Source: Lutimaribacter_A marinistellae (GTDB taxonomy: Bacteria > Pseudomonadota > Alphaproteobacteria > Rhodobacterales > Rhodobacteraceae). Taken from it: DNA of 64,000 bases. Position 1 is the stretch's first letter. Each line of letters begins with the position of its first letter. Below are positions 53,651-62,234 of the stretch, piece after piece. The position numbers and the translations under genes are program-made. The notes beneath the pieces are model-generated. The model did not search any database and was not told the origin of the DNA. It worked only from the letters and a program-made list of their open reading frames with translations. Location of the stretch: positions 369,038-433,037 of the forward strand of contig NZ_JBHRXI010000017.1 of the NCBI RefSeq assembly GCF_042648365.1. The letters run 5' to 3'.

Positions 53651-54046
53651 TCAGGTGGTCTTGTCGAACCCGTGCATGCGCCGCGCCCATTGGAAGGCGA
53701 CCACCGCTCCCTTCAATCTCGGCAGAAGGTAGAGCGAAAGCGCCAGACACCCAAGGGCAAAGATCGCGAATAGTGTAAGCGGCTCGGGGCGCCATTGGAC
53801 GTATGCGATATGCAGAAGTGGCGCCATCAAGTGGCCCACGATCAGGATGGTCAGATAGGCCGGTCCGTCATCCGCGCGGTGATGGTACAACTCCTCGCCG
53901 CATTCCGGGCAGGCGTCATTCACCTTGAGATAGCTGTGCAGGATTGCTCCCTTGCCGCAATTGGGACATTTGCGCCGAAAGCCGGTAAAAAGGGCGGGCC
54001 AGATCGGGCGTTCGGCCAGATCGCCGCGGAGGGTTTGTTCGCTCAT
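53651..54046 (-). CDS. DUF983 membrane protein with zinc-ribbon-like cysteines
   Basis: 131 residues starting MSEQTLRGDLAERPIWPA at 54046. Two CxxC pairs (RKCPNCGKGAIL and DACPECGEELYH) in the N-terminal half suggest a zinc ribbon. Two membrane helices follow (AYLTILIVGHLMAPLLHIAY; LFAIFALGCLALSLYLLP). Function unknown. The upstream region is divergent with the EF-hand gene. Confidence 0.85.
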   Translation of the reverse strand: MSEQTLRGDLAERPIWPALFTGFRRKCPNCGKGAILHSYLKVNDACPECGEELYHHRADDGPAYLTILIVGHLMAPLLHIAYVQWRPEPLTLFAIFALGCLALSLYLLPRLKGAVVAFQWARRMHGFDKTT

Positions 54047-54142
54047 GCTCTGCCTCGCTTTGCTGGGATCGGGCCGTTTGGGTCCGTCGAAGTCTGAGAT
54101 AGAGATTTCATCTGCAGGAAGGAAGGAGACATCCGGTCGCGT

Positions 54143-54161
54143 GGAAAATTTTTTGTTTTCC
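54143..54161. promoter_or_regulatory. Inverted repeat in the divergent DUF983 / EF-hand promoter region
   Basis: GGAAAA (54143-54148) and TTTTCC (54156-54161) form a perfect inverted repeat with a 7-base spacer in the 214-base divergent region. Possible operator; identity of any binding factor is unknown. Confidence 0.35.
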
Positions 54162-54260
54162 TTCGACGGAGAAGGCCGTGTCATGCGTTGAAGCTGTATG
54201 GTCGGACGGCAAGAGCCGTCGGCGGACCGCAACACCGACACGACAAGGGAAGACCGACAG

Positions 54261-54722
54261 ATGAAACATGCAGGCTTTATCGCGGGGATCGTTTTGGCCG
54301 CCATGGCGGTGACAGCAAGCGGGGCGTTGGCCATGGGGCCAGGGCGCCAGATGATGAGCTTCGAGGAACTTGATACCGATGGCAACGGTGAGATCACCCG
54401 TGCCGAGATGGAAGGGCATCGCGCTGCGCGGTTTCAGGAAGCGGATACCGATGGCGACGGAAAATTGTCTCTGGACGAGATGCAGGCCCAGGCTCGGCAA
54501 CGGGCTGACGTCCGAGCCCAAAGGATGATGGAGCATTTGGACGCCGACAAGGACGGTTTCCTGAACCCGGCCGAGATGCCGAAGCACGAGCGCGCCGGAA
54601 AGATGTTCGATCGGGCCGACCGCGACGGCAGCGGCGGCATCTCCAAGGCCGAGTTCGAAGAGGCCCAGGCGCGGATGAAGGACCACCGCATGAAGCGGCA
54701 TGGCAATTCCGCGAAGGAGTGA
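54261..54722 (+). CDS. Secreted EF-hand calcium-binding protein
   Basis: 153 residues. It has a signal peptide MKHAGFIAGIVLAAMAVTASGALA. Four EF-hand loops are present: 38-49 DTDGNGEITRAE, 62-73 DTDGDGKLSLDE, 94-105 DADKDGFLNPAE and 120-131 DRDGSGGISKAE. It is therefore a periplasmic or exported Ca2+-binding protein. It is followed by an ECF-type sigma factor, a putative anti-sigma factor and a metal-sensor-like protein, which points to a Ca2+- or metal-responding envelope stress circuit. Confidence 0.88.
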   Translation: MKHAGFIAGIVLAAMAVTASGALAMGPGRQMMSFEELDTDGNGEITRAEMEGHRAARFQEADTDGDGKLSLDEMQAQARQRADVRAQRMMEHLDADKDGFLNPAEMPKHERAGKMFDRADRDGSGGISKAEFEEAQARMKDHRMKRHGNSAKE

Positions 54723-54731
54723 TCGCGCCCG

Positions 54732-55346
54732 ATGCAGGACACTGGCCCGGATAAGGCTACAGGCCGCGGCGGAGTGACCGCCGCGGACCCACATGACGAT
54801 GGGGCGCTGATAGTGGCGTTCGCCAATGGCGATGCCGAGGCCGCGCGCCTGCTGACCGGGCGACTTGGCCCGCGGGCCTATTCGGTGGCAATGCGGATGT
54901 TGGGTAACCGGGCCGAGGCCGAGGACGTCGCACAGGAGGCGATGATGCGTCTCTGGCGCGCTGCCGGGGACTGGCAACACGGCCAGGCGCGTGTATCGAC
55001 ATGGCTGTACCGCGTGGTGCTGAACCTGTGCCTCGACCTCAAACGGCGCAGGCGGACGGTGCATCTGGACGAGGTGCCCGAACCCGAGGATGGCGGGCGG
55101 AGTGCCGCCGATTCCATGCAGGAGGCAGCACGCAACGACGCGCTGCAATTGGCCCTTATGAGCCTGCCCGAGCGACAGCGGCAGGCGGTGGTTTTGCGCC
55201 ACATCGAGGAACTGACAAATCCCGAGATCGCGGGGATCATGGATATCAGCGTCGAGGCGGTCGAAAGCTTGACCGCAAGGGGCAAGCGGGCTTTGGCGCG
55301 CAGCCTGCAGGAGCGACGAGATGAGCTGGGGTATGTTGATGGCTGA
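54732..55346 (+). CDS. ECF-type RNA polymerase sigma factor
   Basis: 204 residues. Region 2 (about residues 28-95) contains AYSVAMRMLGNRAEAEDVAQEAMMRLWRAA. Region 4 (about 135-190) contains ALMSLPERQRQAVVLRHIEELTNPEIAGIMDISVEAVES. It starts 9 bases after the EF-hand stop and ends inside the next gene, so it is likely co-expressed with its regulator. Confidence 0.9.
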   Translation: MQDTGPDKATGRGGVTAADPHDDGALIVAFANGDAEAARLLTGRLGPRAYSVAMRMLGNRAEAEDVAQEAMMRLWRAAGDWQHGQARVSTWLYRVVLNLCLDLKRRRRTVHLDEVPEPEDGGRSAADSMQEAARNDALQLALMSLPERQRQAVVLRHIEELTNPEIAGIMDISVEAVESLTARGKRALARSLQERRDELGYVDG

Positions 55347-55695
55347 AGACCAGAAGGAACTCGACGAAATGTTTGCAGCGGCCCGGCGGGAAAGGATGCC
55401 TGCCGCGCTGGCCGATCGCATGGTCGCGGATGCTGCGCAGGTTCAGGCGGGCCGGGCGAAAGCTGCTCGGGTCAAACCCAAACGCCGCCCCGCGATCTGG
55501 GCGCAACTGCGCGAGGCCTTGGGCGGTTGGACGGGGATGGGAGGTCTTGCAACGGCTTGTGCCGCCGGTCTGTGGGTCGGGTTGGCACCGCCGGCCTTCA
55601 TGCCCGATCCCGCGCAATTGGTTTATGAAAGCGAGCAAGAGCCCGACCTGTTCGGAGGAACGGACCTGGCGCTGCTTCTGGCGGAGGGAAATTGA
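55321..55695 (+). CDS. Putative membrane anti-sigma factor
   Basis: 124 residues. AGGAG lies 8 bases before ATG 55321, and the frame overlaps the sigma gene by 26 bases. It has an N-terminal soluble part with EDQKELDEMFAAARRERMPAALADRM and one membrane helix (MGGLATACAAGLWVGLAPPAF). The role is inferred from position after the sigma gene; no named anti-sigma domain is clear. A frame starting at 55339 would be slightly shorter. Confidence 0.7.
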   Translation: MSWGMLMAEDQKELDEMFAAARRERMPAALADRMVADAAQVQAGRAKAARVKPKRRPAIWAQLREALGGWTGMGGLATACAAGLWVGLAPPAFMPDPAQLVYESEQEPDLFGGTDLALLLAEGN

Positions 55696-56156
55696 TGGGT
55701 GCTTCGGAACGAAAGAGTCCGCTGTGGATGCGGCTTCTTCTTGGTGTCTCTCTGGCAGCGAACTTGGCAGTCGCGGGGGTGGCGGTTGGCGCACTGCTTC
55801 GACATGGCGGTCCTGACCGTCATGGCCCCCCTCGTTCACTCGGCGTTGTCCTGTACCGTGCATTGCCCGAGGATGACCGCCGCGCGTTGCGCGCGGAAAA
55901 TCGTGATCAACGTGGAGAACGCCGCTTGGAACAAGCCGATGCGCTGGAAACGATGCTGGGAGCCTTGCGCAACGAGCCCTTCGATCCAGCACCCATCATG
56001 GTGGTACTGCAAGAACAAGGCGAGGCGACGCGCGCCCGACACCTGGACGTGCAACAGCGCGTCGTCGCCTTGATCGCCGAGATGCCGGGACCGGAAAGGG
56101 CAGCTTTTGCTGACAGGATCGAGGATCTGGCCAACCGGCACAAGCCACGGAACTGA
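55695..56156 (+). CDS. Periplasmic heavy-metal-sensor-like protein
   Basis: 153 residues. GGAGGGAA precedes ATG 55695, which overlaps the previous stop by one base. One membrane anchor (LLLGVSLAANLAVAGVAVGALL) is followed by an all-helical periplasmic part (LYRALPEDDRRALRAENRDQRG, then RARHLDVQQRVVALIAEMPGPERAAF) of the CnrX/Spy-like kind. Such proteins sense metals or envelope stress and can control the anti-sigma factor. The His-rich start of the mature part (RHGGPDRHGPPR) may bind metal. Confidence 0.78.
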   Translation: MGASERKSPLWMRLLLGVSLAANLAVAGVAVGALLRHGGPDRHGPPRSLGVVLYRALPEDDRRALRAENRDQRGERRLEQADALETMLGALRNEPFDPAPIMVVLQEQGEATRARHLDVQQRVVALIAEMPGPERAAFADRIEDLANRHKPRN

Positions 56157-56159
56157 GTA

Positions 56160-57539
56160 TCAGGCGGCGGGCAGGGCGCGTGACACGCGATTGCGCCCCG
56201 ACCCCTTGGCTGCATAGAGAGCGCGGTCGGCCTGGTCCATCAACCGGGCCAAGAGTGCCTCTGGCGGATCTTCGACGAGGTGATCGGTGACAACGAGGCC
56301 AACACTCATCGTGACCGACAGTGGTTGCCCCCTTGCGGGCAGGAGAAACGGTCGGCATTCGATCGCGTGACACAGGTCTGACGCCAGCTGCTCTGCCATG
56401 GCGGACGTCTGAACAGGTTGGGCCAAGAGAAACTCCTCTCCTCCGACGCGGGCTGCCAAGGCCCCGTCCGCAAGCAGCGACGTCATGCGGCGGGAGGTCT
56501 CGATCAGGACGGTGTCGCCTGCAGCATGGCCAAAGCTGTCATTGATCCGTTTGAAATAGTCGAGGTCGGCCAACATGAACGCGAGGACCTGGCCCTTGGC
56601 GTGCGCTTCGCGAAGAAGTGAGTGGACTGCAGGGGCCGCGTAGCGGCGGTTATGCAGCCCGGTCATCGGATCGCGAACGGCCGCGCGCAGGCCTTCGCGG
56701 ACCGAGTTGCGCATCCCATCAGCGCGAGCCTTGCGACGCAGCTGAGTCTCAAGCCGCAAAGCCAGTTCCTCGGCACCGAAGCCTAGGGACATCACGTCAT
56801 CGGCCCCGCGATCAAGCGCTTCCGCGGCTAGGGTTCCGTCTCCAGCGGGAGCGACAGCGATCAGGGCCGCATTGCGCGTCAGGGCACGGGCGCGAAGGTC
56901 GGCCAGCAGGCGCAGACCCGAGCCGGTGCGGTCGATTTCGACGACCACAGCGTCAGGGCTTTCACGGTTCAACATTTTCAACACCCGGTCGGCGCGATGC
57001 AGCGCGATGCGGTGCCGTGAATGCGGTGCAAGCCAGTTTCGCCAAAGAGCGCCGGTGTCGGCCGAGTCGGTGATCAGCGCGATTTCAGCGGTTCGAGGTA
57101 CGTCGAAATGTGCCGCAGGCTCTGACAGGCCCATCTCGGGGCGTCCTTCGTGAAGCCCGTCGGAGCGGCCATGACAACGAAGGAGGCTGCGGATACGGGC
57201 CAGCAGCATCGCATCGTCATATGGCTGGCCGATCACGTCATCGATTCCTGCCTCCAACGCTCTGAGGCGGGCGGTGCGGTCGTTCTGTGCGGTGATGGCA
57301 ATGACAGGGATATCGGCGAGGTCGGCTTCGCCCTGCAGCAATTTGCGCAACTCGACGGCATTGCCGTCAGGAAGGCTCATCGCCGTCAGGATCAGGTCGG
57401 GCCGGGTCCGGCGTAGCAGCTTTTCAATCCCCTCGAGCCGGTCGCCCTGCACAACGTCGTACCAGGCTGCCCCAAGCTGGACTTTCAGCATGATACGATT
57501 GGTCGAGACGCCGTCGAGAACCAGTATCTTTCCCTTCAC
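56160..57539 (-). CDS. PleD-like diguanylate cyclase with degenerate receiver domains
   Basis: 459 residues from the GTG at 57539 (GGAAGGG 8 bases upstream); an in-frame TTG at 57569 is also possible. The architecture is REC-REC-GGDEF. The active-site motif is GGEEF at 366-370 in ARVGGEEFLLA. In the first receiver the phosphoacceptor Asp is Ala53 (PDLILTA) and the usual Lys is Gln106 (GQPY). In the second, the equivalent position is Glu201 (PDAVVVE). No RxxD inhibitory site is present at the usual place. It probably synthesises c-di-GMP without classical phospho-control. It is convergent with the metal-sensor gene, three bases apart. Confidence 0.9.
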   Translation of the reverse strand: MKGKILVLDGVSTNRIMLKVQLGAAWYDVVQGDRLEGIEKLLRRTRPDLILTAMSLPDGNAVELRKLLQGEADLADIPVIAITAQNDRTARLRALEAGIDDVIGQPYDDAMLLARIRSLLRCHGRSDGLHEGRPEMGLSEPAAHFDVPRTAEIALITDSADTGALWRNWLAPHSRHRIALHRADRVLKMLNRESPDAVVVEIDRTGSGLRLLADLRARALTRNAALIAVAPAGDGTLAAEALDRGADDVMSLGFGAEELALRLETQLRRKARADGMRNSVREGLRAAVRDPMTGLHNRRYAAPAVHSLLREAHAKGQVLAFMLADLDYFKRINDSFGHAAGDTVLIETSRRMTSLLADGALAARVGGEEFLLAQPVQTSAMAEQLASDLCHAIECRPFLLPARGQPLSVTMSVGLVVTDHLVEDPPEALLARLMDQADRALYAAKGSGRNRVSRALPAA

Positions 57540-57583
57540 CGCCAGAGCCCTTCCGAGAGTTGTTTCCAATTCTTTACGAACTC

Positions 57584-57604
57584 TTTATTAGACTGGTTAA
57601 TAAA
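57584..57604. promoter_or_regulatory. Inverted repeat between the PleD-like and DUF3572 genes
   Basis: TTTATTA (57584-57590) and TAATAAA (57598-57604) are a perfect inverted repeat with a 7-base spacer, in the 96-base divergent promoter region. The AT-rich context suggests a promoter/operator. It was tested for the CtrA motif TTAA-N7-TTAA and does not fit. Confidence 0.4.
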
Positions 57605-57635
57605 CCCTTTCCGAAACCGTGGACCCATCCCCGAT

Positions 57636-57920
57636 ATGCCGAATTCCGCCGATGCCGCCGAAACGCTTGCGTTGGGCGTACTTGCCTGGCTTGTCGCCAA
57701 TGAAGACCTGTTGCCCGTCTTCCTGGGCGCGACTGGCGCCTCGGAGGCAGACCTGCGCGCGCGGGCAGGGGATAGGGATTTCCTGGTTTCCGTTCTGGAT
57801 TTCCTCGTGATGGACGATCTCTGGGTGGTCGCCTTTTGTGATGCGACGGGCACTGCCTATGACCGGCCGGAGCGAGCGCGGGCGATGTTGGCGGGCGCGG
57901 CCGGCACGCATTGGACCTGA
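57636..57920 (+). CDS. DUF3572 family protein
   Basis: 94 residues, helical. It matches the DUF3572 pattern: AAETLALGVLAWLVANEDLLPVFLGATGAS, then FLVSVLDFLVMDDLWVVAFCD. No known function. It ends within the possible start region of the HAD phosphatase gene, so the two are coupled. Confidence 0.82.
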   Translation: MPNSADAAETLALGVLAWLVANEDLLPVFLGATGASEADLRARAGDRDFLVSVLDFLVMDDLWVVAFCDATGTAYDRPERARAMLAGAAGTHWT

Positions 57921-57931
57921 TCGGAGGCGAG

Positions 57932-58651
57932 ATGACGATCGAGGCGATCATTTTCGACAAGGACGGCACGCTGTTTGATTTTGCAGCGACCTGGTCTGCC
58001 TTTGCGCGCGCTTTGATCGAGCGGATCAGCGAGGGTGACACAAGCCGCGCCGAACGGATTGGTGCGCGGCTTGGCTTCGAGCTTGAGACCGGAACCTTTG
58101 CCCCCGACAGTGTGGTGATCGCGGCAACGCCCGCCGAGATCGCCGAGGTTCTGTATCCTGAATTGCCGCGGATGAGCAGCGCCGAGATCGTCGACATGTT
58201 GAATGACGAGGCAGAACGTGCGCCGCAGGTCGAAGCGGTCGAACTGGTCACTTTTCTGAGCGATCTGCGGACCCGCGGTTTGCGCCTCGGGGTTGCCACC
58301 AACGATGCCGAGGCCCCGGCGTTGGCACATCTCGGGGCGGCAGGCGTACAGGATCGGTTCGACTTCATTGCCGGGTTCGACAGCGGTTACGGGGCGAAAC
58401 CGTTGCCGGGACAGTTGCTGGCCTTTGCCGACCACGTGGGCATTGCGCCGGAACGCGTGGCGATGGTGGGCGACAGCCTGCACGACCTTCTGGCAGGACG
58501 AGCGGCTGGTATGAGGACGATTGGCGTGCTGACGGGTATCGCACGCGAGGCAGACCTTTCAGCGCATGCGGATGTCGTCCTGCCGCATATCGGCCATATC
58601 CCGTCATGGTTGGAAGCGATCCGGCCCAGCAGCGAGATTTCCGGACTCTGA
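57932..58651 (+). CDS. HAD-family phosphatase (Gph-like)
   Basis: 239 residues from ATG 57932 (GGAGG 4 bases upstream). HAD motif I is FDKDGTLFDF, motif II is GVATNDAEA, and motifs III/IV are KPLPGQLLAFADHVG and MVGDSLHDLLAGRAAG. The helical cap after motif I fits phosphoglycolate-phosphatase-like enzymes. The substrate is not defined. Confidence 0.86.
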   Translation: MTIEAIIFDKDGTLFDFAATWSAFARALIERISEGDTSRAERIGARLGFELETGTFAPDSVVIAATPAEIAEVLYPELPRMSSAEIVDMLNDEAERAPQVEAVELVTFLSDLRTRGLRLGVATNDAEAPALAHLGAAGVQDRFDFIAGFDSGYGAKPLPGQLLAFADHVGIAPERVAMVGDSLHDLLAGRAAGMRTIGVLTGIAREADLSAHADVVLPHIGHIPSWLEAIRPSSEISGL

Positions 58652-58744
58652 TCTCAAAAACGACTGCGCCCGTCGCAAACGGAACGGCAGGTGCCGCTAC
58701 GCTTTGGCCTTCTGGAGGACAAGGCGGCGTGGGAGGTTTTTGCC

Positions 58745-60304
58745 ATGGCAGATGTTATGACGCGCAAGCGACGCGGCGGTGGTCGTGCGGGGGCAGCGGC
58801 CCGTCGTGGGGCGGCGGTGATCGACCAGATGCCTTGGCGCATCCCGGTCAATACGGACCGTCCGACAGAGCCGCTTGACGAGGACGGCATTCAGGCGATC
58901 CATGACGGCGCGATGCGCATCCTCGAAGAGATCGGTGTCGTATTCCTGAACGAAGAAGCACTGGGAATACTGCGCGAAGCCGGGTGCCGCGTCGAGGGCG
59001 ACCTTGTCCGGATGGATCGCGATTTCGTCATGGAAATGGTAGGTCGGGCCCCAAGCGAATTCACCATCACGCCGCGCAACCCGGACCGAAAGATTACGAT
59101 CGGCGGCAACAAGCTGCTATTCGGCAATGTCTCGTCGCCACCGAATTACTGGGATATGGAGATCGGAAGGAAGGTGCCCGGTACGCGCGAGCAATGCGCC
59201 AACCTGCTGAAGCTGACGCAGTACTTCAACTGCATCCATTTCGCCGGCGGTTATCCGGTAGAGCCGGTTGATATCCATGCCAGCATCCGGCATCTCGACG
59301 TGCTTTATGACAAGCTGACTTTGAGCGACAAGGTCATGCATGCCTACAGCCTCGGCAAGGAACGCGTCGAGGATGTCATGGAGATGGTGCGGATCGGCGG
59401 CGGGTGGAGCGACGAGGAGTTCGAGGCCACGCCGCGCATGTACACCAACATCAACTCCACGTCGCCGCTCAAGCATGACCACCCGATGATCGACGGTTGC
59501 CTTCGGATGGCCCGGCGCGGGCAGGGAATCGTGGTGACGCCATTTACCCTGGCCGGGGCGATGGCCCCGGTGACGATGGCGGGTGCCGTTGCGCAATCGC
59601 TGGCCGAGGCGCTGTGCGCCATCGCGTTGTTCCAGTACGTCCGCCCAGGTATTCCCTGCGTGATCGGCACCTTCACCTCGAACGTGGATATGAAAACCGG
59701 TGCACCCGCGTTCGGGACGCCGGAATACATGCGCTCGACCCAGATGACAGGGCAGATGGCCCGGTTCTACGGTTTGCCGATGCGTTCCTCCGGTGTTTGC
59801 GCAGCAAACGTGCCGGACGGACAGGCGATGTGGGAGACGTCCAATTCGCTCTGGGCTGCGGTGCAGAGCCGCTCCAACATGGTGTATCATGCGGCGGGAT
59901 GGCTTGAGGGCGGGCTGATTGCCAGCCCGGAGAAGTTCATCATGGATTGCGAGATTCTCCAGCAGATCCAGCGCTACATGGAGCCGGAGGTGGTGGCGAC
60001 CGGCCCCGACGAGATTGCGCTGGACGCAATCAAGGCGGTTGGAAACGAAGGGCATTTCTTTGGAATCCAACATACGCAGGACCGATACACCACGGCGTTC
60101 TACCAGCCGTTCCTGAGCGACTGGAAGAATTACGAAGGCTGGGAAGCGGCAGGCGGAATCTGGACGGCCGAGCGCGCCCATCACAAGTTCAAGGAGATTA
60201 TTGGCAGCTTCGAGCCGCCGCCGATGGAAGACGGAATCCGTGAAGAGCTTGCCGATTTCGTCGCGCGCAGAAAGTCCGAAGGTGGCGCGCCCACCGATTT
60301 CTGA
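58745..60304 (+). CDS. MttB-family methyltransferase (non-pyrrolysine)
   Basis: 519 residues. GGGAGG lies 8 bases before ATG 58745. The N-terminus has a basic, Gly/Ala-rich stretch (TRKRRGGGRAGAAARRGAAV). The TIM-barrel core resembles trimethylamine methyltransferase MttB (CIHFAGGYPVEPVDIHAS, TPRMYTNINSTSPLKHDHP, GIVVTPFTLAGAMAPVTMAGA). The frame has no in-frame TAG, so it is not a pyrrolysine enzyme. Homologues without Pyl include glycine betaine and other quaternary-amine methyltransferases. No corrinoid protein gene is adjacent, so the cofactor partner must lie elsewhere. Confidence 0.88.
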   Translation: MADVMTRKRRGGGRAGAAARRGAAVIDQMPWRIPVNTDRPTEPLDEDGIQAIHDGAMRILEEIGVVFLNEEALGILREAGCRVEGDLVRMDRDFVMEMVGRAPSEFTITPRNPDRKITIGGNKLLFGNVSSPPNYWDMEIGRKVPGTREQCANLLKLTQYFNCIHFAGGYPVEPVDIHASIRHLDVLYDKLTLSDKVMHAYSLGKERVEDVMEMVRIGGGWSDEEFEATPRMYTNINSTSPLKHDHPMIDGCLRMARRGQGIVVTPFTLAGAMAPVTMAGAVAQSLAEALCAIALFQYVRPGIPCVIGTFTSNVDMKTGAPAFGTPEYMRSTQMTGQMARFYGLPMRSSGVCAANVPDGQAMWETSNSLWAAVQSRSNMVYHAAGWLEGGLIASPEKFIMDCEILQQIQRYMEPEVVATGPDEIALDAIKAVGNEGHFFGIQHTQDRYTTAFYQPFLSDWKNYEGWEAAGGIWTAERAHHKFKEIIGSFEPPPMEDGIREELADFVARRKSEGGAPTDF

Positions 60305-60398
60305 CCGCTGAATCGCGCATGACCTTGCGCCCTTTCTCTGGTCGTTGCCACCGCCTGTCGATACGCTGCCTGTGAGAAGTCGCAAAAGGGCGCGGAAC

Positions 60399-62156
60399 AT
60401 GGACGGCGACCGGCAGAAGATCGAGAACCGCTTGTTGATGGCGCTCGCCGGGGCGGTCGCCGGCGCTGCGTTGTGGGTGCTGAGCGAACACTGGACCGAT
60501 CCCGGTATCGACCCGGCGCTTTTCGTGGCGGCATTCGCATTTGTTACCGGCTATGCCACGGTCGCGCTTGCTCTGGCCGGGCCGGTCCCCTTGGCGCGGG
60601 CCTTGTGGGTCGCGCTTCTCGTTGTTGTTCCCTCCACCGTGTTGCTGAGTGTCGCCGGATTTCGCTACGAGGTCTCGACCGAGGTGCTTGACAGGCCACA
60701 TATGTTGGTCGGCTGGGCGATCCTTGTCTTTTTCGCAACGCCTTTCTGTTCGGTCTGGGCACAGGACAGAAGCGCTGTTTTCTCATACGCGCAACTGTTC
60801 GAAACGGCGTGGACACTGACCGTCCGATACGCCCTGGCAGCGGTTTTCGTGCTGGGATTCTGGCTAGTTGTCTTTCTGTCCAGCGCGTTGTTGGAACTGG
60901 TCGAAATTGACGTGTTGCAACAATTGCTGCGCACTGACTGGCTCGTCTTCACGCTCAGCGGTGCGGTGATGGGACTTGCTCTGGCTGTTCTGCACGAGTT
61001 GCGGGACAGGCTGTCGCCTTTCCTCGTGCTGCGCCTGACACGGCTGCTTGTTCCCGTGGTTCTAGGCGTCATCGTGGTGTTCCTGGCGGCGTTGCCTTTG
61101 CGCGGATTGTCCCGTCTTTTCGGCGAGTTTTCCTCCGCAGGAACACTGATGGCGGTGACGATTGCCGCGATCACCCTCATCTCGACCGCACTTGATCGGG
61201 ACCGCGCGCACGAGGTCGAAAGCCCCGGTTTGCGACTTGCCACGCGAATCCTCGCCGTACTTGTGCCGCTTCTGGCCGGGCTTGCACTCTGGGCGATCGT
61301 GTTGCGGGTCACGGCCTATGGCTGGACGCCGGAGCGTTGGTTGGCCGCATATGTGGCGGCGTTCCTGATGGCCTATTGCGTACTCTATGCGCTGGCGACG
61401 CCTTGGGCGCGCTGGACCTCGTACATTCGCATGATCAATGTCGCGATGGCGGGTGCCGTCATCTTCGGTTCTGCACTTTGGCTGACACCTGCAGTCCAGA
61501 TCTATCGCATGTCGGCCAATAGCCAGCTTGACCGTTTCGCCCAAGGCAAAACGGAGGCGAGCGAACTGCCGCTTTGGCAGATGCATAACGATTGGGGGCG
61601 CGCAGGGCGTGCGGCTCTTGCCCGGCTAGAGGCGCAGGCCGACCCTGAATTGACCGACCTTGTCGCGCTTGCGCGCGAGGCTGAAAGCCGATTTGCGTAT
61701 GATCGCGGGGCGCTTACGGCACGGCGTCCGGGGCGAGTCGAACGGTTGCTCACCCTGTTGCCCGTCCGTCCCGAGGGGGCAATGCTGAACCCTTCTGACA
61801 TAGCAGGTCTGCCGGAGTTCCGACTGGAGGCGTTGATCGATGGGTGTCAGCGCAGCCTGCCTGATGGCCGTCCCGGCTGCGTGCTGATCCGGGGTACCTT
61901 CATGCCCAATGCACCCGCGGATGCCCAAGGCATGATATTGAGCCGGGTCGACGAGCAGCAGGTAGACGTGACATACATCTTGCATGACCGTCCCCAGGCA
62001 CCCCGATTGCGTGGGGCGTTCGATCCCCTGAAAGAGGTCTGGCCGACACTATCGGTCGAGGATCTGACTGCCGCCCTGGATGGCGAATATTCTGTCGCGC
62101 CGTCCGGTGTGGAAGCTCTTTTTATCGGCGGTCATGTCCTTGCGCCGGGTGATTGA
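60399..62156 (+). CDS. DUF4153 polytopic membrane protein
   Basis: 585 residues. About ten to twelve membrane helices fill residues 15-390. The last 190 residues are soluble (ANSQLDRFAQGKTEASEL, CQRSLPDGRPGCVLIRG, terminal FIGGHVLAPGD). It fits the DUF4153 family in length and pattern; function is unknown. AAAAGGG lies upstream of ATG 60399. No gene fills the 94 bases before it. Confidence 0.82.
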   Translation: MDGDRQKIENRLLMALAGAVAGAALWVLSEHWTDPGIDPALFVAAFAFVTGYATVALALAGPVPLARALWVALLVVVPSTVLLSVAGFRYEVSTEVLDRPHMLVGWAILVFFATPFCSVWAQDRSAVFSYAQLFETAWTLTVRYALAAVFVLGFWLVVFLSSALLELVEIDVLQQLLRTDWLVFTLSGAVMGLALAVLHELRDRLSPFLVLRLTRLLVPVVLGVIVVFLAALPLRGLSRLFGEFSSAGTLMAVTIAAITLISTALDRDRAHEVESPGLRLATRILAVLVPLLAGLALWAIVLRVTAYGWTPERWLAAYVAAFLMAYCVLYALATPWARWTSYIRMINVAMAGAVIFGSALWLTPAVQIYRMSANSQLDRFAQGKTEASELPLWQMHNDWGRAGRAALARLEAQADPELTDLVALAREAESRFAYDRGALTARRPGRVERLLTLLPVRPEGAMLNPSDIAGLPEFRLEALIDGCQRSLPDGRPGCVLIRGTFMPNAPADAQGMILSRVDEQQVDVTYILHDRPQAPRLRGAFDPLKEVWPTLSVEDLTAALDGEYSVAPSGVEALFIGGHVLAPGD

Positions 62157-62234
62157 CGCTAAAGAAGTCAAGTGTTGGAGGTTTGTTAAGGATTTTCCAG
62201 GCACAGTTCGTTAACGCAGAACCTGGGGACGGAC

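Noticed and set aside
57584..57604. CtrA binding site in the PleD-like/DUF3572 promoter region
   Set aside because: The inverted repeat TTTATTA-N7-TAATAAA does not contain two TTAA half-sites seven bases apart.
58745..60304. Pyrrolysine-containing trimethylamine methyltransferase
   Set aside because: The frame is continuous with no in-frame TAG inside the gene.
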